Positions 25,542-33,929 of a DNA stretch of 64,000 nt are shown here, in pieces; the stretch's first letter is position 1, and each line of letters starts with the position of its first letter. The notes under the pieces were generated by a model. It saw only the letters and a program-made list of their open reading frames with translations. It was not told the origin of the DNA and made no database searches. The position numbers and the translations under genes were made by a program. Source of the DNA: RYN-230 sp963717125. GTDB lineage: Bacteria > Actinomycetota > Actinomycetes > Streptosporangiales > Streptosporangiaceae. The DNA lies in assembly GCA_963717125.1 (NCBI GenBank), contig CAVQVG010000013.1, forward strand, positions 248,001 to 312,000. The letters are read 5' to 3'.

Positions 25542-28289
25542 ATGGGGTTGCGTCTCCGGTCCATTCGCCAGAAGATCGTGCTACTCGTTCTTGTCCCGGT
25601 GCTGTCGCTGATCGGGCTGTACGTGTTCGCGTTGAGTCTGACGGCCAAGAATGCCGTCAACCTGTCCCGGACCGACACGCTGAAGAACGCCACCGCGGTG
25701 CCGGCTGGGAACTTCATCACCGCCCTGGAGGCGGAACGGGTCCTGGCGCTGATCTATTTGTCCCGGCCCACCGGGGCGAACCTGGCCGCGCTGGAGAACG
25801 CCGAGGGCAAGACCGCCGACACCGTGACGGCCATGCGTCTCTCGCTGAGCTCGGACGCCACCACCGGCAACGCCTCCACCGGCGAGAAGCAGGCCATCGC
25901 GGTGCTGCTCGGCGACGCGGCCCGGCTGCCCTCACTGCACAGCCAGATCCGCGCCCAGATCATTACCCGCAGCCAGGCGTTCGCCGACTACAACGCCCTG
26001 GTGGCAGACGACTTCGCGCTGCTGCAGCAGGTTGTGCTGCAGGAAACCAACATGACGGTGGGCACCCAGTCGCTCGCCATCCTGCGGGTCGGCCGGTCCG
26101 AGGAACTGCTCGGCCAGGAAGAGGCCCTCGTCCTGGCCGACCTGTCCGCCGGGAAATGGCCGGCCGCCGACCGGGAGCAGTTCACCGAACTGGCTGGCGC
26201 CCGCCGGGTCAGCTACAGCCAGAACCTGGCTGACCTGAACGCGCAGTCCCGCGCGCTGTTCATCCGCTACGTCAGCCCGCAGGCGCTGGCCGCGCTGGCC
26301 ACGCAGGAGAACACGCTGATCGCGGATCCGGCCACCAACCGGCCACCCGCGCTCCTGCCGACCGCGTGGGAGCAGGCGACCGGCGCGGTCACCGCGGGCC
26401 TGACCAAGGCCACTGACCAGACCTCGAACTTGATCACCGATCAGGCCCAGCACGACGCGCGGAGCACCTACCTGACCCTGGCGCTGGCCGGCGGCATCGG
26501 CTTGCTGGCCGTCATCCTGTCCATCGTCGTCTCGTTCTGGGTCGGCCGCGGCCTGATCCGCGAGCTAGCTCAGCTACGCGACTCGGCGCGGGAACTGGCC
26601 ACCAAGCGGCTGCCCGACGTGGTGCGCCGGCTGGCCGCCGGCCAGCACGTGGACGTGCCCGCCGACGCGCCCGAGCTGCCGTCCAGCTCGGTCGAGATCG
26701 GCCAGGTCCAGCAGGCCTTCTCCGCGGTGCAGCGGACCGCCGTCGAAGCGGCCGTCGGGCAGGCCCGGCTGCGCCAGGGCATCAGCGACATCTTCCGCAA
26801 CCTGGCCCGGCGCAGCCAGTCGCTGCTGCACCGCCAGCTCACCCTGCTGGACGGGATGGAACGCCGGGCCGGCGACCCGGACGAGCTGGAGGACCTGTTC
26901 CGCATCGACCACCTGACCACCAGGATGCGGCGGCACGCGGAGAGCCTGATCATCCTGTCCGGCGACGCCCCGGCCCGGGGCTGGCGCCGCCCGGTGCCGT
27001 TCGTGGACGTGCTCCGCGCCGCCGTGGCCGAGGTGGAGGACTACACCCGGATCAGGGTCACCGCCGACACCGGCGCCGCGCTCAGCGGCCCGGCCGTCGC
27101 CGACGTCATCCACATGATCGCGGAACTGGCCGAGAACGCGGTCACGTTCTCCCCGCCGAACACGCCGGTGCAGCTCACCGGCGATGTGGTCGGCCGCGGT
27201 TTCGCGGTCGAGATCGAGGACCGCGGCCTCGGGCTGAGCGACGAGCGGCGCGCCGAGCTCAACGAGCTGCTGGACAACCCGCCCGCCTTCGACCTGTCCG
27301 GCAGCGACCAGCTCGGCCTGTTCGTGGCCAGCCAGCTGGCGCGCAAACACAACATCAAGATCTCGCTGCGCACTTCCCCGTACGGCGGCACCACCGCGAT
27401 CGTGCTCATCCCGATCAGCCTGGTGGTGGCCGAGGAGAGCTACCGGCAACTGGGCAGCGAGGCGGCCAGCAGCGACCGGCAGGCGCAGCTCACCGGCCGC
27501 CACGCGGCCCGGGAGGACGTGGGCAGCTACGGCGGCTGGCCCGGGCCACCGGCCAGCGCCGCGGCGGTCGCCCCCGGCACGTCGGCCCGGCAGTGGGCCG
27601 GCGACACCGGCGCCGACGTGTGGGCCCCGGTGGGGAACACCCCGCCGAACGGATTCCCGCCCGGGGGCGGCGAGCCGTGGCCGCTCGCGGAACGGGTGCC
27701 GGCCGACACCCGGCAGCTGGAGGAGGCGCTGTACGCGGAGACCCGGCGCCGGGAAACACCCGCCGCGGACGGGCTGGGCCTGAGCGGGCTGGGCAACGGC
27801 GCGGCCACCCACGACGACGGCGCGGACGCGGATCTGGACGAGCTCAGCTTGCTGCCCCGCCGGGTCCGCCAGGCCAGCCTGGCCCCGCAGCTCCGGGAGA
27901 CCGGATACGCCACGATGCCCGGGGCGGACGGGAGCGCCGACCCGGCCGCCGAGGAGCTCGAGGAGCGGTCCCCGGATGAGGCGCGCAGCACGATCACCGC
28001 GATCCAGCGAGGCTGGCAGCGTGGGCGGTCGCTGTTCGACGCCTCGGGCAAGAGCTCGGACACGCTGACCGGCAGCGGGCCGCGGGGGGCGCCGACCGGG
28101 CCAGCCCCCGGCGAGCCAGCCACGGCCGAACCGGAGGACGCGGCACCGGAGCCCACCGCCCGCACCGACACTGAGCCTACCGACACTGAGCCCACCGACA
28201 CTGAGCCCACCGACACTGAGCCCAGCGACGCGGCGCCGGGCGACGCTGATCAGCCGGACAAGGATGGCCCCGGGCCCGATGCCGGGTGA
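25542..28289 (+). CDS. NIT-domain sensor histidine kinase, CVN component A
   Basis: A 915-residue membrane receptor. TM1 about 12-33; an extracytoplasmic nitrate/nitrite-sensing (NIT) four-helix domain about 50-300; TM2 about 310-333; a HAMP-like linker; a helical region with RRSQSLLHRQLTLLDGME; and an ATPase domain (about 510-625) with the N box ELAENAVTFSPP and G boxes DRGLGLS and DQLGLFVA. The tail (about 630-915) is disordered, Pro/Glu/Asp-rich, and ends in four TDTEP repeats. Conservon kinases of this kind lack a normal response regulator and pass signals to the roadblock-DUF742-GTPase partners encoded just downstream. The usual phospho-acceptor His box is replaced by the RHAESL/HRQL region, so true kinase activity is uncertain. 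Confidence 0.9.
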   Translation: MGLRLRSIRQKIVLLVLVPVLSLIGLYVFALSLTAKNAVNLSRTDTLKNATAVPAGNFITALEAERVLALIYLSRPTGANLAALENAEGKTADTVTAMRLSLSSDATTGNASTGEKQAIAVLLGDAARLPSLHSQIRAQIITRSQAFADYNALVADDFALLQQVVLQETNMTVGTQSLAILRVGRSEELLGQEEALVLADLSAGKWPAADREQFTELAGARRVSYSQNLADLNAQSRALFIRYVSPQALAALATQENTLIADPATNRPPALLPTAWEQATGAVTAGLTKATDQTSNLITDQAQHDARSTYLTLALAGGIGLLAVILSIVVSFWVGRGLIRELAQLRDSARELATKRLPDVVRRLAAGQHVDVPADAPELPSSSVEIGQVQQAFSAVQRTAVEAAVGQARLRQGISDIFRNLARRSQSLLHRQLTLLDGMERRAGDPDELEDLFRIDHLTTRMRRHAESLIILSGDAPARGWRRPVPFVDVLRAAVAEVEDYTRIRVTADTGAALSGPAVADVIHMIAELAENAVTFSPPNTPVQLTGDVVGRGFAVEIEDRGLGLSDERRAELNELLDNPPAFDLSGSDQLGLFVASQLARKHNIKISLRTSPYGGTTAIVLIPISLVVAEESYRQLGSEAASSDRQAQLTGRHAAREDVGSYGGWPGPPASAAAVAPGTSARQWAGDTGADVWAPVGNTPPNGFPPGGGEPWPLAERVPADTRQLEEALYAETRRRETPAADGLGLSGLGNGAATHDDGADADLDELSLLPRRVRQASLAPQLRETGYATMPGADGSADPAAEELEERSPDEARSTITAIQRGWQRGRSLFDASGKSSDTLTGSGPRGAPTGPAPGEPATAEPEDAAPEPTARTDTEPTDTEPTDTEPTDTEPSDAAPGDADQPDKDGPGPDAG
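28164..28223. repeat. 15-bp coding minisatellite, four units
   Basis: ACCGACACTGAGCC(C/T) repeated four times encodes the TDTEP repeats near the C-terminus of the NIT histidine kinase. Units are frame-neutral. Confidence 0.9.
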
Positions 28290-28344
28290 GCACCGGCCAC
28301 GCCACGACCGCAACGCAAGCCGATGAGCGCGACAGGAGAAGGCC

Positions 28345-28761
28345 GTGACCACGAGTTCCGCCAATGACCTGGACTGGTTGCTCGATGACCTGGTGGTCCG
28401 GGTACCGGACGTGGACAAGGCGGTGATCCTGTCCCGTGACGGCCTGGCCATAGCGGCGTCGAACGCGCTGAGCCGGGAGGACGCCGAGCACCTGGCCGCG
28501 GTGGCCTCCGGGTTCCAGAGCCTGGCCCGCGGCGCGGGACGGCATTTCGGCGGCGGGCACGTGCGGCAGACCATCGTGGAGATGGACACCGCGTTCCTGT
28601 TCGTGACCTCGGCTGGCGAGGGCAGCTGCCTGGCGGTGCTCAGCCCGGCCAGCGCCAACGCCGGCCTGGTGGCCTACGAGATGGCCGTCCTGGTCAAGCG
28701 GGTGGGCCAGCACCTGTCGGTGAACCCCCGGCCGACGCTGGCCGGGGAGGGCGCGGACTGA
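28345..28761 (+). CDS. Roadblock/LC7-domain protein, CVN component B
   Basis: A 138-residue protein of the roadblock/LC7 (MglB-like) fold, starting with the family pattern LDWLLDDLVVRVPDVDKAVILSRDGL, then the central helix RGAGRHFGGGHVRQTIVEM and strand AFLFVTSAGEGSCLAVL. It normally acts as a dimeric regulator or GTPase-activating partner of the small GTPase encoded two genes later. It lies 55 bp after the histidine kinase and 6 bp before the DUF742 gene. The start is GTG with GACAGGAGAAG upstream. Confidence 0.92.
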   Translation: MTTSSANDLDWLLDDLVVRVPDVDKAVILSRDGLAIAASNALSREDAEHLAAVASGFQSLARGAGRHFGGGHVRQTIVEMDTAFLFVTSAGEGSCLAVLSPASANAGLVAYEMAVLVKRVGQHLSVNPRPTLAGEGAD

Positions 28762-28767
28762 TCCGTT

Positions 28768-29142
28768 ATGCCGTCGCCTGATGATCACTGGCTGGACGAG
28801 GAGGCCGGCCCCGTAGTCCGGCCGTACGCGCTCACCCGCGGCCGGACCCGGCCGACGGGGGAAGCCCTCGACCTGATCGCGATCATCACGGCCGTCCGCG
28901 GTGTCCGGCCAGATCCATCCAGCGTGGGTCCCGAGCACCGCGCGGTGCTGCGGATGTGCCGCCTGCCGACCTCGGTGGCGGACATCGCGGCCGATCTCGA
29001 CCTGCCGCTGGGCGTGGTCCGGATCCTGCTCGGCGACCTGAGCGAGCTGTCCCTCATCTCGATCCATCACCCCATCCCGCCCGCGCGGCTGCCGGACGCG
29101 GACATCCTCAGGGAGGTAGTCGATGGCCTACGCCGGCTCTGA
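28768..29142 (+). CDS. DUF742 protein, CVN component C
   Basis: 124 residues. It is the DUF742 family of actinobacterial conservons: PYALTRGRTRPTG, the LDLIAIITA segment, and a winged-helix-like half with CRLPTSVADIAADLDLPLGVVRILLGDL. It is thought to be an adaptor between the receptor kinase and the GTPase. The C-terminus LREVVDGLRRL is typical. Its 3' end overlaps the GTPase gene by 20 bp, so translation is coupled. Confidence 0.92.
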   Translation: MPSPDDHWLDEEAGPVVRPYALTRGRTRPTGEALDLIAIITAVRGVRPDPSSVGPEHRAVLRMCRLPTSVADIAADLDLPLGVVRILLGDLSELSLISIHHPIPPARLPDADILREVVDGLRRL

Positions 29143-29752
29143 CCGGGCCGGTGGCACCGGGCGCATGCCAGTCACCATCAAGATTCTCATTGCTGGTGGT
29201 TTCGGGGTGGGCAAGACCACCCTCGTCGGGTCACTGACCGAGATCCGGCCGCTGCGTACCGAGGAGCCACTGAGTGAGCCGGGCGCCGGGGTGGACCGCC
29301 TCGATGGCGTCGAGCGCAAGAGGACGACCACCGTGGCGCTGGATTTTGGCCGCATCACGATCCGCGAGAACCTGGTCATCTACCTGTTCGGCACGCCGGG
29401 ACAGGAGCGGTTCTGGTTCATGTGGGACGAGCTGTCCCGCGGCGCGCTGGGTGCGATCGTGCTGGCCGACACCAGGCGGCTGAGCGACTGCTTCGCCTCG
29501 GTGGACTACTTCGAGCAGCGCGGCATCCCGTTCGTGGTCGGGGTGAACGTCTTCGACGGCGCCCGCCGGTACCGCGGCGACTCGGTCCGGGCCGCGCTCG
29601 ACCTGGATCCGCGGATCCCGGTGGTGATGTGCGACGCGCGGCAGCGCCCGTCCTGCCGGGACGCGCTGATCGCGCTCGTCGAGCACTCCCTGCAAGTCCT
29701 GCGCGCCCGCAACGAGCGGGCCGCGGACGGTGACCCGGCGCTGACTTCGTAG
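29123..29752 (+). CDS. Small GTP-binding protein, CVN component D
   Basis: A 209-residue Ras-like/MglA-related GTPase of the conservon type. P-loop GGFGVGKTTLVGS (about 20-32), switch II motif LFGTPGQERF, and VGVNVFDG in the place of the NKxD guanine motif, which is a usual feature of this group. A Thr-rich segment (KRTTTVALDFGRI) corresponds to switch I. It is probably a membrane-proximal switch controlled by the roadblock partner. ATG 29123 has GGGAGG upstream. It converges with the PP2C gene, with one base between the stops. Confidence 0.93.
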   Translation: MAYAGSDRAGGTGRMPVTIKILIAGGFGVGKTTLVGSLTEIRPLRTEEPLSEPGAGVDRLDGVERKRTTTVALDFGRITIRENLVIYLFGTPGQERFWFMWDELSRGALGAIVLADTRRLSDCFASVDYFEQRGIPFVVGVNVFDGARRYRGDSVRAALDLDPRIPVVMCDARQRPSCRDALIALVEHSLQVLRARNERAADGDPALTS

Positions 29753-29753
29753 C

Positions 29754-30857
29754 TCAGGTCCGCCAGATCATTACTAGGGCGCAGTCGTCGGACCCGGCGC
29801 CGCCACCCGCCTTGACCACCCGGACCAATTCCGCGGCGGCGTCCTGGAAACTCGACGCGGCCAGCCGGGTGGCCTCGCCGAGCAGCCGGTCGGTGCCCGC
29901 GTCGATGTCCCGGCCCGGCGCTTCCACCAGGCCATCGGTGTACAGCATCAGCGCATCCCCCGGCCGCAGCGAGCCGTGCGCCGGCACGCAGCGCAGGTCG
30001 GACACGACGCCCAGCACGATGCCGCGGGCCTGGGTCACCTTCCAGGTCCCGCTGCCGGCGTCGAACTGGGCGGGCGGCGGGTGCCCGGCTGAGGTCAGCA
30101 CGTATTCCCCGGTGGTCAGGTCCAGGGCCAGGTGCACGGCGGTGACGAAGCCCTCGGTGGCCGGGCCGCGGCGGAGGTAGGCGTTGCAGGAGGTGAGGAA
30201 CTCGCCCTGCGGCACCGAGCCGAGCAGCCCGCCGAACGCCCCGGACAGCAGCAGCGCGCGGGTGCCCGCGTCCACGCCCTTGCCGGACACGTCAACCAGC
30301 GCCACCTCCAGGGTCTTGCCGTCACACGCGGAGACCAGGAAATCGCCGCCGAACGAGACGCCGCCGGCCGGCCGGAGCACCGCGGCGGACCGCCAGCCCG
30401 TCGGCAACGGGGGCATCCGGCCCTGGGCGCGCAGCCGGTCCCGCAGCTCGATCAGCATCCGGTCGCCGCGCAGTCCCTGCACGCCGAGCTTCCACCGGGT
30501 CCGGGCCAGCACGTCGGCGAACACCCCGGTGATCACGACGGTGGCGATGATCCCCGCGCCGGCCCGGTGGTACAGCGCGTCGTACGCGAGCATGAGCGCG
30601 ACCAGCCCGAACAGGATGCGCAGCGCCCGCGGCCAGAGCAGCAGGCCCCCGGCCAGCACCGGCAGGATCAGCATCCCGGGCGAGAACCACCACTCGGACA
30701 GGCGCACCGAGGCCACGCCGATGCCCACCGTGGCCACGGTCAGCACCGCTGCCATCCGGCGATTCCGGGTGATGAACTGCCGCCGGATCTGGCCATTTGC
30801 CCACGCGGCCGCGGTACGCGCCAGGCGTACGGGACGGTTCAGCGGCCGGGAAACCAT
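29754..30857 (-). CDS. Membrane-bound PP2C/SpoIIE-type protein phosphatase
   Basis: 367 residues from ATG 30857; GTG 30896 in the same frame is an alternative and neither has an ideally spaced ribosome site. The N-terminal third has about four hydrophobic helices (about 33-120), so the catalytic domain is anchored to the cytoplasmic face. The phosphatase domain shows GGDFLVSACDG, VDVSGKGVDAG, TSAGHPPP, LYTDGLVEAPGRD and the C-terminal GSDDCALVMI, with all metal-binding Asp residues present. The substrate is probably an STAS-type or other phosphoprotein. It is not part of the CVN operon (opposite strand). Confidence 0.87.
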   Translation of the reverse strand: MVSRPLNRPVRLARTAAAWANGQIRRQFITRNRRMAAVLTVATVGIGVASVRLSEWWFSPGMLILPVLAGGLLLWPRALRILFGLVALMLAYDALYHRAGAGIIATVVITGVFADVLARTRWKLGVQGLRGDRMLIELRDRLRAQGRMPPLPTGWRSAAVLRPAGGVSFGGDFLVSACDGKTLEVALVDVSGKGVDAGTRALLLSGAFGGLLGSVPQGEFLTSCNAYLRRGPATEGFVTAVHLALDLTTGEYVLTSAGHPPPAQFDAGSGTWKVTQARGIVLGVVSDLRCVPAHGSLRPGDALMLYTDGLVEAPGRDIDAGTDRLLGEATRLAASSFQDAAAELVRVVKAGGGAGSDDCALVMIWRT

Positions 30858-30946
30858 GATGGCGGCACTGTATCCGCCCCTCCGGGGGTCAGGCACGGCT
30901 GAAACTGATTCGCGCTGGCCAGGCCCGTGGCGGTAGGAATGCAGAT

Positions 30947-32194
30947 ATGGCAGAGCGCTACCCCATCCGGCCGATCGCGGCGGACGAGTTCGACGCCTTT
31001 CACGCCGTCACCGAGCAGGCCTTTCACGAGGGGCCGCCGTCCGAGCGGGCCCGCGCCGGGATGCTGCGGCGGGTGGAACTGGACCGCACCCTGGCCGCGT
31101 TCGACGGGTCCACGCCGGTCAGCAGCGCGGCCATCTTCAGCTTCCAGATGTGCGTGCCGGGCGCGCTGGCCGCGGTGGCCGGGGTGACGTTCATCGCGGT
31201 GCACCCCGCGTACCGCCGGCGCGGCATCCTGACCGGCATGATGCGCCGCGAGCTCGACGACATGCACGACCGGGGCGAGACCCTGGCCGCGCTGTGGGCG
31301 TCGGAGGCCGGGATCTACGGCCGGTTCGGCTACGGCCGGGCGTCCCGGCAGGCCAAGCTGACCGTCCGGCGCGGCGAGGGGGCCTTCGTCCGCGACGCCC
31401 CGGCCGACCCGCGGCTGCGGCTGCGGGTGGCCGAGCCGGACGCGGTACTGGCCGAGCTGGCCAAGGTCTACGACACGCTGCTACCCGCCCAGCCAGGGTT
31501 GTTCAGCCGGAACGAGCCCTGGTGGCGGCGGGTGCTCAGCGACCCGGAGGAGGACCGGCACGGGGCCAGCCCGCTGCGCTGCCTGCTGGCCGAGGACGAG
31601 GCCGGCCCGCGCGGCTACGCGCTCTACAACGGGCACGGGCGCTGGGACGAGGACACCTTCCTCACCGATTCCCGGCTTGACATCCGGGAGCTGGCCGCGA
31701 CTGATCCGGCGGCCAACGCGGCGCTGTGGGCCGACCTGCTGAGCCGGGACCTGATCAGCGAGGTGACCGCGCGGCTGCGCCCGGACGACGACCCGCTGCT
31801 GCACCTGCTGGCCGACCCGCGGCGGGCCCGGCCCGCGGTGGCCGACGGGCTGTGGGTCCGGGTGGTGGACGTGCCCGGCGCACTCAGCCTGCGCCGCTAT
31901 CCGTGCCCGGTGGATGTGGTCATCGAGATCATCGACGACTGGTGCCCGTGGAACCAGGGCCGCTGGCGGCTCACCGTGCCAGTCCCGGGGGCCACGGCCA
32001 GCTGCACGCGGACCGCGGAGCCGGCCGACGTCATCGTGCCGGTGGCCGCGCTGGGCGCGGCCTACCTCGGCGGCACCCGGCTCGGCGCGCTGGCCGCGGC
32101 GGGGCTGGTCACCGAGCAGCGAGACGGCGCGCTGAACGCCCTTTCCGCGGCGCTGACCTGGGATCCCGGGCCGTGGTGCCCGGTGATCTTCTAG
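30947..32194 (+). CDS. Eis-family N-acetyltransferase
   Basis: A 415-residue protein with the three-part Eis organisation: an N-terminal GNAT domain with the acetyl-CoA loop VHPAYRRRGILTGMM (about 86-100) and the family motif LWASEAGIYGRFGYG, a second degenerate GNAT region (about 150-290), and a C-terminal sterol-carrier-like domain ending at the exposed C-terminal carboxylate (CPVIF), which serves catalysis in Eis proteins. Eis enzymes acetylate amines, including aminoglycosides; the actual substrate here is unknown. The start has AGGA upstream of ATG 30947. Confidence 0.88.
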   Translation: MAERYPIRPIAADEFDAFHAVTEQAFHEGPPSERARAGMLRRVELDRTLAAFDGSTPVSSAAIFSFQMCVPGALAAVAGVTFIAVHPAYRRRGILTGMMRRELDDMHDRGETLAALWASEAGIYGRFGYGRASRQAKLTVRRGEGAFVRDAPADPRLRLRVAEPDAVLAELAKVYDTLLPAQPGLFSRNEPWWRRVLSDPEEDRHGASPLRCLLAEDEAGPRGYALYNGHGRWDEDTFLTDSRLDIRELAATDPAANAALWADLLSRDLISEVTARLRPDDDPLLHLLADPRRARPAVADGLWVRVVDVPGALSLRRYPCPVDVVIEIIDDWCPWNQGRWRLTVPVPGATASCTRTAEPADVIVPVAALGAAYLGGTRLGALAAAGLVTEQRDGALNALSAALTWDPGPWCPVIF

Positions 32195-32197
32195 GAT

Positions 32198-32557
32198 GTG
32201 AGCCAGATGGCCGGCATGAAGATCACGCTCAGCTCGGCAATGCGGGCCCGGGACGTGTCCCGGCCGCGGCCGGAGCACGACGCGGCCGCGCAGACGGCCG
32301 ACGCCGCCGACCCCGCCGGCCGGTCCGCGGCCAGCGGTGGCCAGCACGGCCCAGCCGCCGGGCCGCCCCCCAAGACCAGCCCGGCGGGCACGAGCCCGGC
32401 TCCGGGCACCGCCGCGCCCGCCGGCCCGGCCGCGGCGGCGGAACCAGTCCGGGGCAGGAGCGTTCAGCCGGAGGGTGCTGCGAAGGCGCCGGCTACCGGC
32501 GGGCAGCGGGGCGGGGGCAGCCGCCGGCACCGGTCCCGCCGCCGCTCCGGCCGCTGA
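32198..32557 (+). CDS. Small basic-tailed hypothetical protein
   Basis: 119 residues from GTG 32198, 3 bp after the Eis-like stop. The N-terminus contains KITLSSAMRARDVSRPR, which I recognise as a recurring start in small actinobacterial proteins of unknown role. The middle is Ala/Pro/Gly-rich and probably disordered. The C-terminus is strongly basic (GGGSRRHRSRRRSGR) and may bind nucleic acid. ATG at 32207 or 32216 are alternative starts. It converges with rpiB, 13 bp away. It could be spurious in its low-complexity part, but the N-terminal motif supports it. Confidence 0.55.
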   Translation: MSQMAGMKITLSSAMRARDVSRPRPEHDAAAQTADAADPAGRSAASGGQHGPAAGPPPKTSPAGTSPAPGTAAPAGPAAAAEPVRGRSVQPEGAAKAPATGGQRGGGSRRHRSRRRSGR

Positions 32558-32570
32558 GGCCGGCCGGAGC

Positions 32571-33047
32571 TCAGGCGCCGTCGGGTTCGGTGGGGAGTTC
32601 GCCGGACTTCTCGTAGTCGGCGATCATCTGCAGCCGGCGGGCGTGCCGGGCCTCGCCGGAGAACGCGGTCGCCACGAACACCGCCGCGAAGCCGACGGCG
32701 TCCGGTACCGGGTACATCCGGGCACCCAGGCTGAGCACGTTGGCGTCGTTGTGCAGCCGGGCCAGCCGGGCCGTCTCCGTGCTCCAGGCGATCGCGGCCC
32801 GGATGCCGCGGATCTTGTTGGCCGCGATCGCCTCCCCGTTCCCCGACCCGCCGATCACGATGCCGAGGCTGTCCGGGTCCGCGGCCACCGAACTGGCCGC
32901 GCGCATCACGTACACCGGGTAGTCGTCCTGCGGCTGGTAGCTGGCCGGACCGCAGTCCACCGCCTGATGGCCCGCGGATTCCAGCCACGCCACCAGAGCC
33001 GCTTTCAGCTCGAACCCAGCGTGGTCAGATCCCAGATAGACGCGCAC
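32571..33047 (-). CDS. rpiB: Ribose-5-phosphate isomerase B
   Basis: 158 residues from GTG 33047 (VRVYLGSDHAG); the open frame extends upstream to 33677 through the next gene in a non-coding frame. It interconverts ribose 5-phosphate and ribulose 5-phosphate in the pentose phosphate pathway. Typical motifs are SDHAGFELK, VDCGP, GIVIGGSGNGEAIAANKIRG, and ARLHNDANVLSLGAR, which holds the active-site His and Asn-Asp. It is ordered after the mycothiol-type nitroreductase and near pepN, as in Mycobacterium tuberculosis (Rv2465c-Rv2467), a conserved actinobacterial arrangement. Confidence 0.95.
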   Translation of the reverse strand: MRVYLGSDHAGFELKAALVAWLESAGHQAVDCGPASYQPQDDYPVYVMRAASSVAADPDSLGIVIGGSGNGEAIAANKIRGIRAAIAWSTETARLARLHNDANVLSLGARMYPVPDAVGFAAVFVATAFSGEARHARRLQMIADYEKSGELPTEPDGA

Positions 33048-33106
33048 GGGTGCCAGTGTCTCAGACCGCGGCCCGGACCGCCCGCCCAGACTCGCTGGAC
33101 GGTGAG

Positions 33107-33724
33107 CTAGTCGAAGATCGGGTCGCGGGTGCGGCTCCGCTTCAGCTCGAAGAAGCCGTCGGTCTGGGTGACCAGGTTCACCCCGTCCCAGAGCTTGGCC
33201 GCCGCCTCGCCGCGCGGGATCGGCGTGACCACCGGGCCGAAGATGGACGTGCCGTTCATCGAGATGATCGGCGTGCCTACCTCGTAGCCGACCCGGTCGA
33301 TGCCCTCGGCGTGCGAAGCGCGCAGTGCCTCGTCGTACGCGGTGGACTCCATCGCATCGGCCAGGTCGGTGGGCAGCCCGGCCTCGGCCAGCGCCGCCTC
33401 GACCGTGGTCCGGTCTCGCGGCAGCTTCTCCTGGTGGAAGCGGGTGCCGAGCGCGGTGTACAGCGCGCCGACCACCTCGGGCCCGAACCTCTGCTCGGCC
33501 GCGACGACCACCCGGACCGGTCCCCAGGCCTGCTTCATCAATTCCGCATAGCGCTCGGGCAGGTCGGTCTTGCCCTCGTTCAGCACGGCCAGGCTCATTA
33601 CGTGCCAGCGCACCTGCACCGGCCGGACCTGCTGAACCTCGAGGATCCAGCGGGAAGTGATCCAGGCCCAGGGGCACAGCGGATCAAACCAGAAATCGAC
33701 CGGGGTAAGCTCCTGCTCGGTCAT
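33107..33724 (-). CDS. DsbA-like mycothiol-dependent nitroreductase (Rv2466c type)
   Basis: 205 residues. A thioredoxin fold with an inserted helical domain, DsbA/FrnE family. The active site is FDPLCPWAW (about 13-21), a single-Cys variant of CxxC matching Rv2466c-type enzymes (CPWC/CPWA). A cis-Pro loop follows at GTPIISM. The C-terminal segment FFELKRSRTRDPIFD is conserved in the group. In mycobacteria the enzyme uses mycothiol to reduce nitro compounds and handles oxidative stress. ATG 33724 follows AAGGAG. It lies 60 bp before rpiB on the same strand and diverges from pepN. Confidence 0.88.
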   Translation of the reverse strand: MTEQELTPVDFWFDPLCPWAWITSRWILEVQQVRPVQVRWHVMSLAVLNEGKTDLPERYAELMKQAWGPVRVVVAAEQRFGPEVVGALYTALGTRFHQEKLPRDRTTVEAALAEAGLPTDLADAMESTAYDEALRASHAEGIDRVGYEVGTPIISMNGTSIFGPVVTPIPRGEAAAKLWDGVNLVTQTDGFFELKRSRTRDPIFD

Positions 33725-33929
33725 GAGGCTCCTTCATGTACTCGGGGGCTGATACACCTCACGCTGGGAGCGTGGCGCGCGGGGGTGCGCCCGGCTCCCC
33801 TGCTGACAACTGGCCCGCGGTCGGCCGCATTCCGCCCCGGAAGGGTGGCCGGGCCCCGGGCCGCCATAACCGGCCGAACCCGGTGCGGCAAAAACGGTGC
33901 GACACCCAAACATGGAAGGTGCCAGGCAG

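Noticed and set aside
26574..28658. Nearly 700-codon open frame on the minus strand opposite the NIT histidine kinase
   Set aside because: It is a mirror of high G+C codon bias; the plus-strand protein has recognisable domains and the minus translation does not.
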